11,209 nucleotides of DNA. Origin: Physocladia obscura. Taxonomy: Eukaryota; Chytridiomycota; Chytridiomycetes; Chytridiales; Chytriomycetaceae. The position numbers and the translations under genes were made by a program. The notes below the pieces were generated by a model, which saw only the letters and a program-made list of their open reading frames with translations, was not told the origin of the DNA and searched no databases. The DNA is taken from assembly GCA_027596945.1 (NCBI GenBank), contig JADGJH010001222.1, positions 1 to 11,209 of the forward strand. Direction: 5' to 3'. This document shows, piece after piece, positions 10,555-11,209 of this stretch; position 1 is the first letter of the stretch, and each line of letters opens with the position of its first letter.

Positions 10555-11181
10555 ATGACAATCGAAGACCAGTCGCACCTTCCAATTTTGAGCCCGTTTG
10601 GCGCGAATTGGACGGAAGAAGACGTTAAACGAGAGTTTCCGTTGGATCCAACGTTTTCGTACATTCCAAACCGACATGATTGGGTCGAGCGCCAATTCAA
10701 AAATGCTCCGCTGCATCGCGGCGAAAAGCTTCCTGAGGGATTTCCGGAAGCTATCGACAGTCCATCTGTGAGATCGCTGTTTTGATTGCCAAATATTTTT
10801 GACTGATCGGACAACGACAATCTAAAAAAAAGGTCTGGGATGGTTTTGACATACAAAACAATCCGGAAAAGTGGTTACACTATTTGACAGATGAGCAAAA
10901 CGCGGCTCTTAAAGCAGCTTTAATCCACTGGAAATCCTTGAATTTACCACTTCAAAAACTCGACCGTTTCACCTTTCCCTTGCCGCAATCGTTCAAAATT
11001 ATCACAGAAGAATGGGTTAATAAACTCCTCAATGGATTGGGATTTTTTCAACTTCGTGGTTTCAATATTGATGACTATTCTGAAGAAGACGCGATTATTG
11101 TGTACGCGGGCCTGGCGTCTTACGTTGGAGACCAAAGACTGAAGCAAAATTTCGGAGTCTTTGCTCATATTCGAGCAGATC
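10555..11181 (+). CDS. TauD/TfdA-like Fe(II)/2-oxoglutarate-dependent dioxygenase, 5' part (3' end outside window)
   Basis: Exon 1 is 10555-10767 and exon 2 is 10833-11181, separated by a 65-nt GT-AG intron (10768-10832); about 187 residues are visible. The translated sequence has features I associate with the clavaminate synthase-like / TauD proteins of fungi and plants: LPEGFPEAIDSPSVWDG across the splice junction, LTDEQNAALKAAL, FPLP, then the conserved NGLGFFQLRGFNIDDYS with EEDAIIVYAGLASYVG. The iron-binding HxD...H triad lies further downstream in this family and is not in the window. Coding is taken to end at 11181 because GTGAGA follows and a T-rich intron-like stretch runs to the window end. 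Substrate is unknown. The N-terminal 35 or so residues, with FGANWTEEDV, are not recognisable. Confidence 0.75.
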
Positions 11182-11209
11182 GTGAGATTTTTATTTTACT
11201 TTTTTTTTT

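Overview
The window is nuclear DNA of a eukaryote, most likely an early-diverging fungus (chytrid-like or mucoromycete-like). It is AT-rich, and its genes are cut by many very short GT-AG introns (about 43-65 nt). It carries a stearoyl-CoA-type desaturase with a C-terminal cytochrome b5 domain, an architecture typical of fungi (Ole1 type). It also carries a Na,K/H,K-like P-type ATPase with the long serine-rich N-terminus and charged insert of a lineage-specific member. The species cannot be named from the sequence.

Layout. Positions 1-1020 are AT-rich intergenic DNA upstream of the first gene. Positions 1021-5713 (+) hold a complete type IIC P-type ATPase in 13 exons; the spliced coding length is 4062 nt (1353 aa). 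Positions 5714-6358 are non-coding. Positions 6359-6787 (+) hold a decayed transposase N-terminal region: a Cys-rich knuckle plus two helix-turn-helix units in one frame, broken by three stops. Positions 6744-7667 (-) hold an unclear, frameshifted set of open segments that may be another element-derived gene. A 14-nt inverted repeat (6332-6345 and 7636-7649) brackets this block.

Positions 7947-9462 (-) hold the delta-9 fatty-acid desaturase in 7 exons (393 aa from the chosen start). Positions 9463-10554 are the region between divergent genes, with a 15-nt T run and one small orphan ORF on the minus strand (10148-10423). Positions 10555 to the window end (+) hold the first two exons of a TauD/TfdA-type Fe(II)/2-oxoglutarate dioxygenase-like gene, cut off before its catalytic core.

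The genes look like ordinary neighbours rather than a pathway: one makes an ion gradient, one desaturates membrane lipids, one is an oxygenase of unknown substrate. No new multi-gene system is visible. The most interesting points are the unusual cation-site residues of the ATPase (Glu to Gln in TM4, Ser to His in TM5, Asp to Thr in TM8), its roughly 150-residue cytoplasmic loop between TM6 and TM7, a 26-nt micro-exon, and the decayed transposon block with its inverted repeat.
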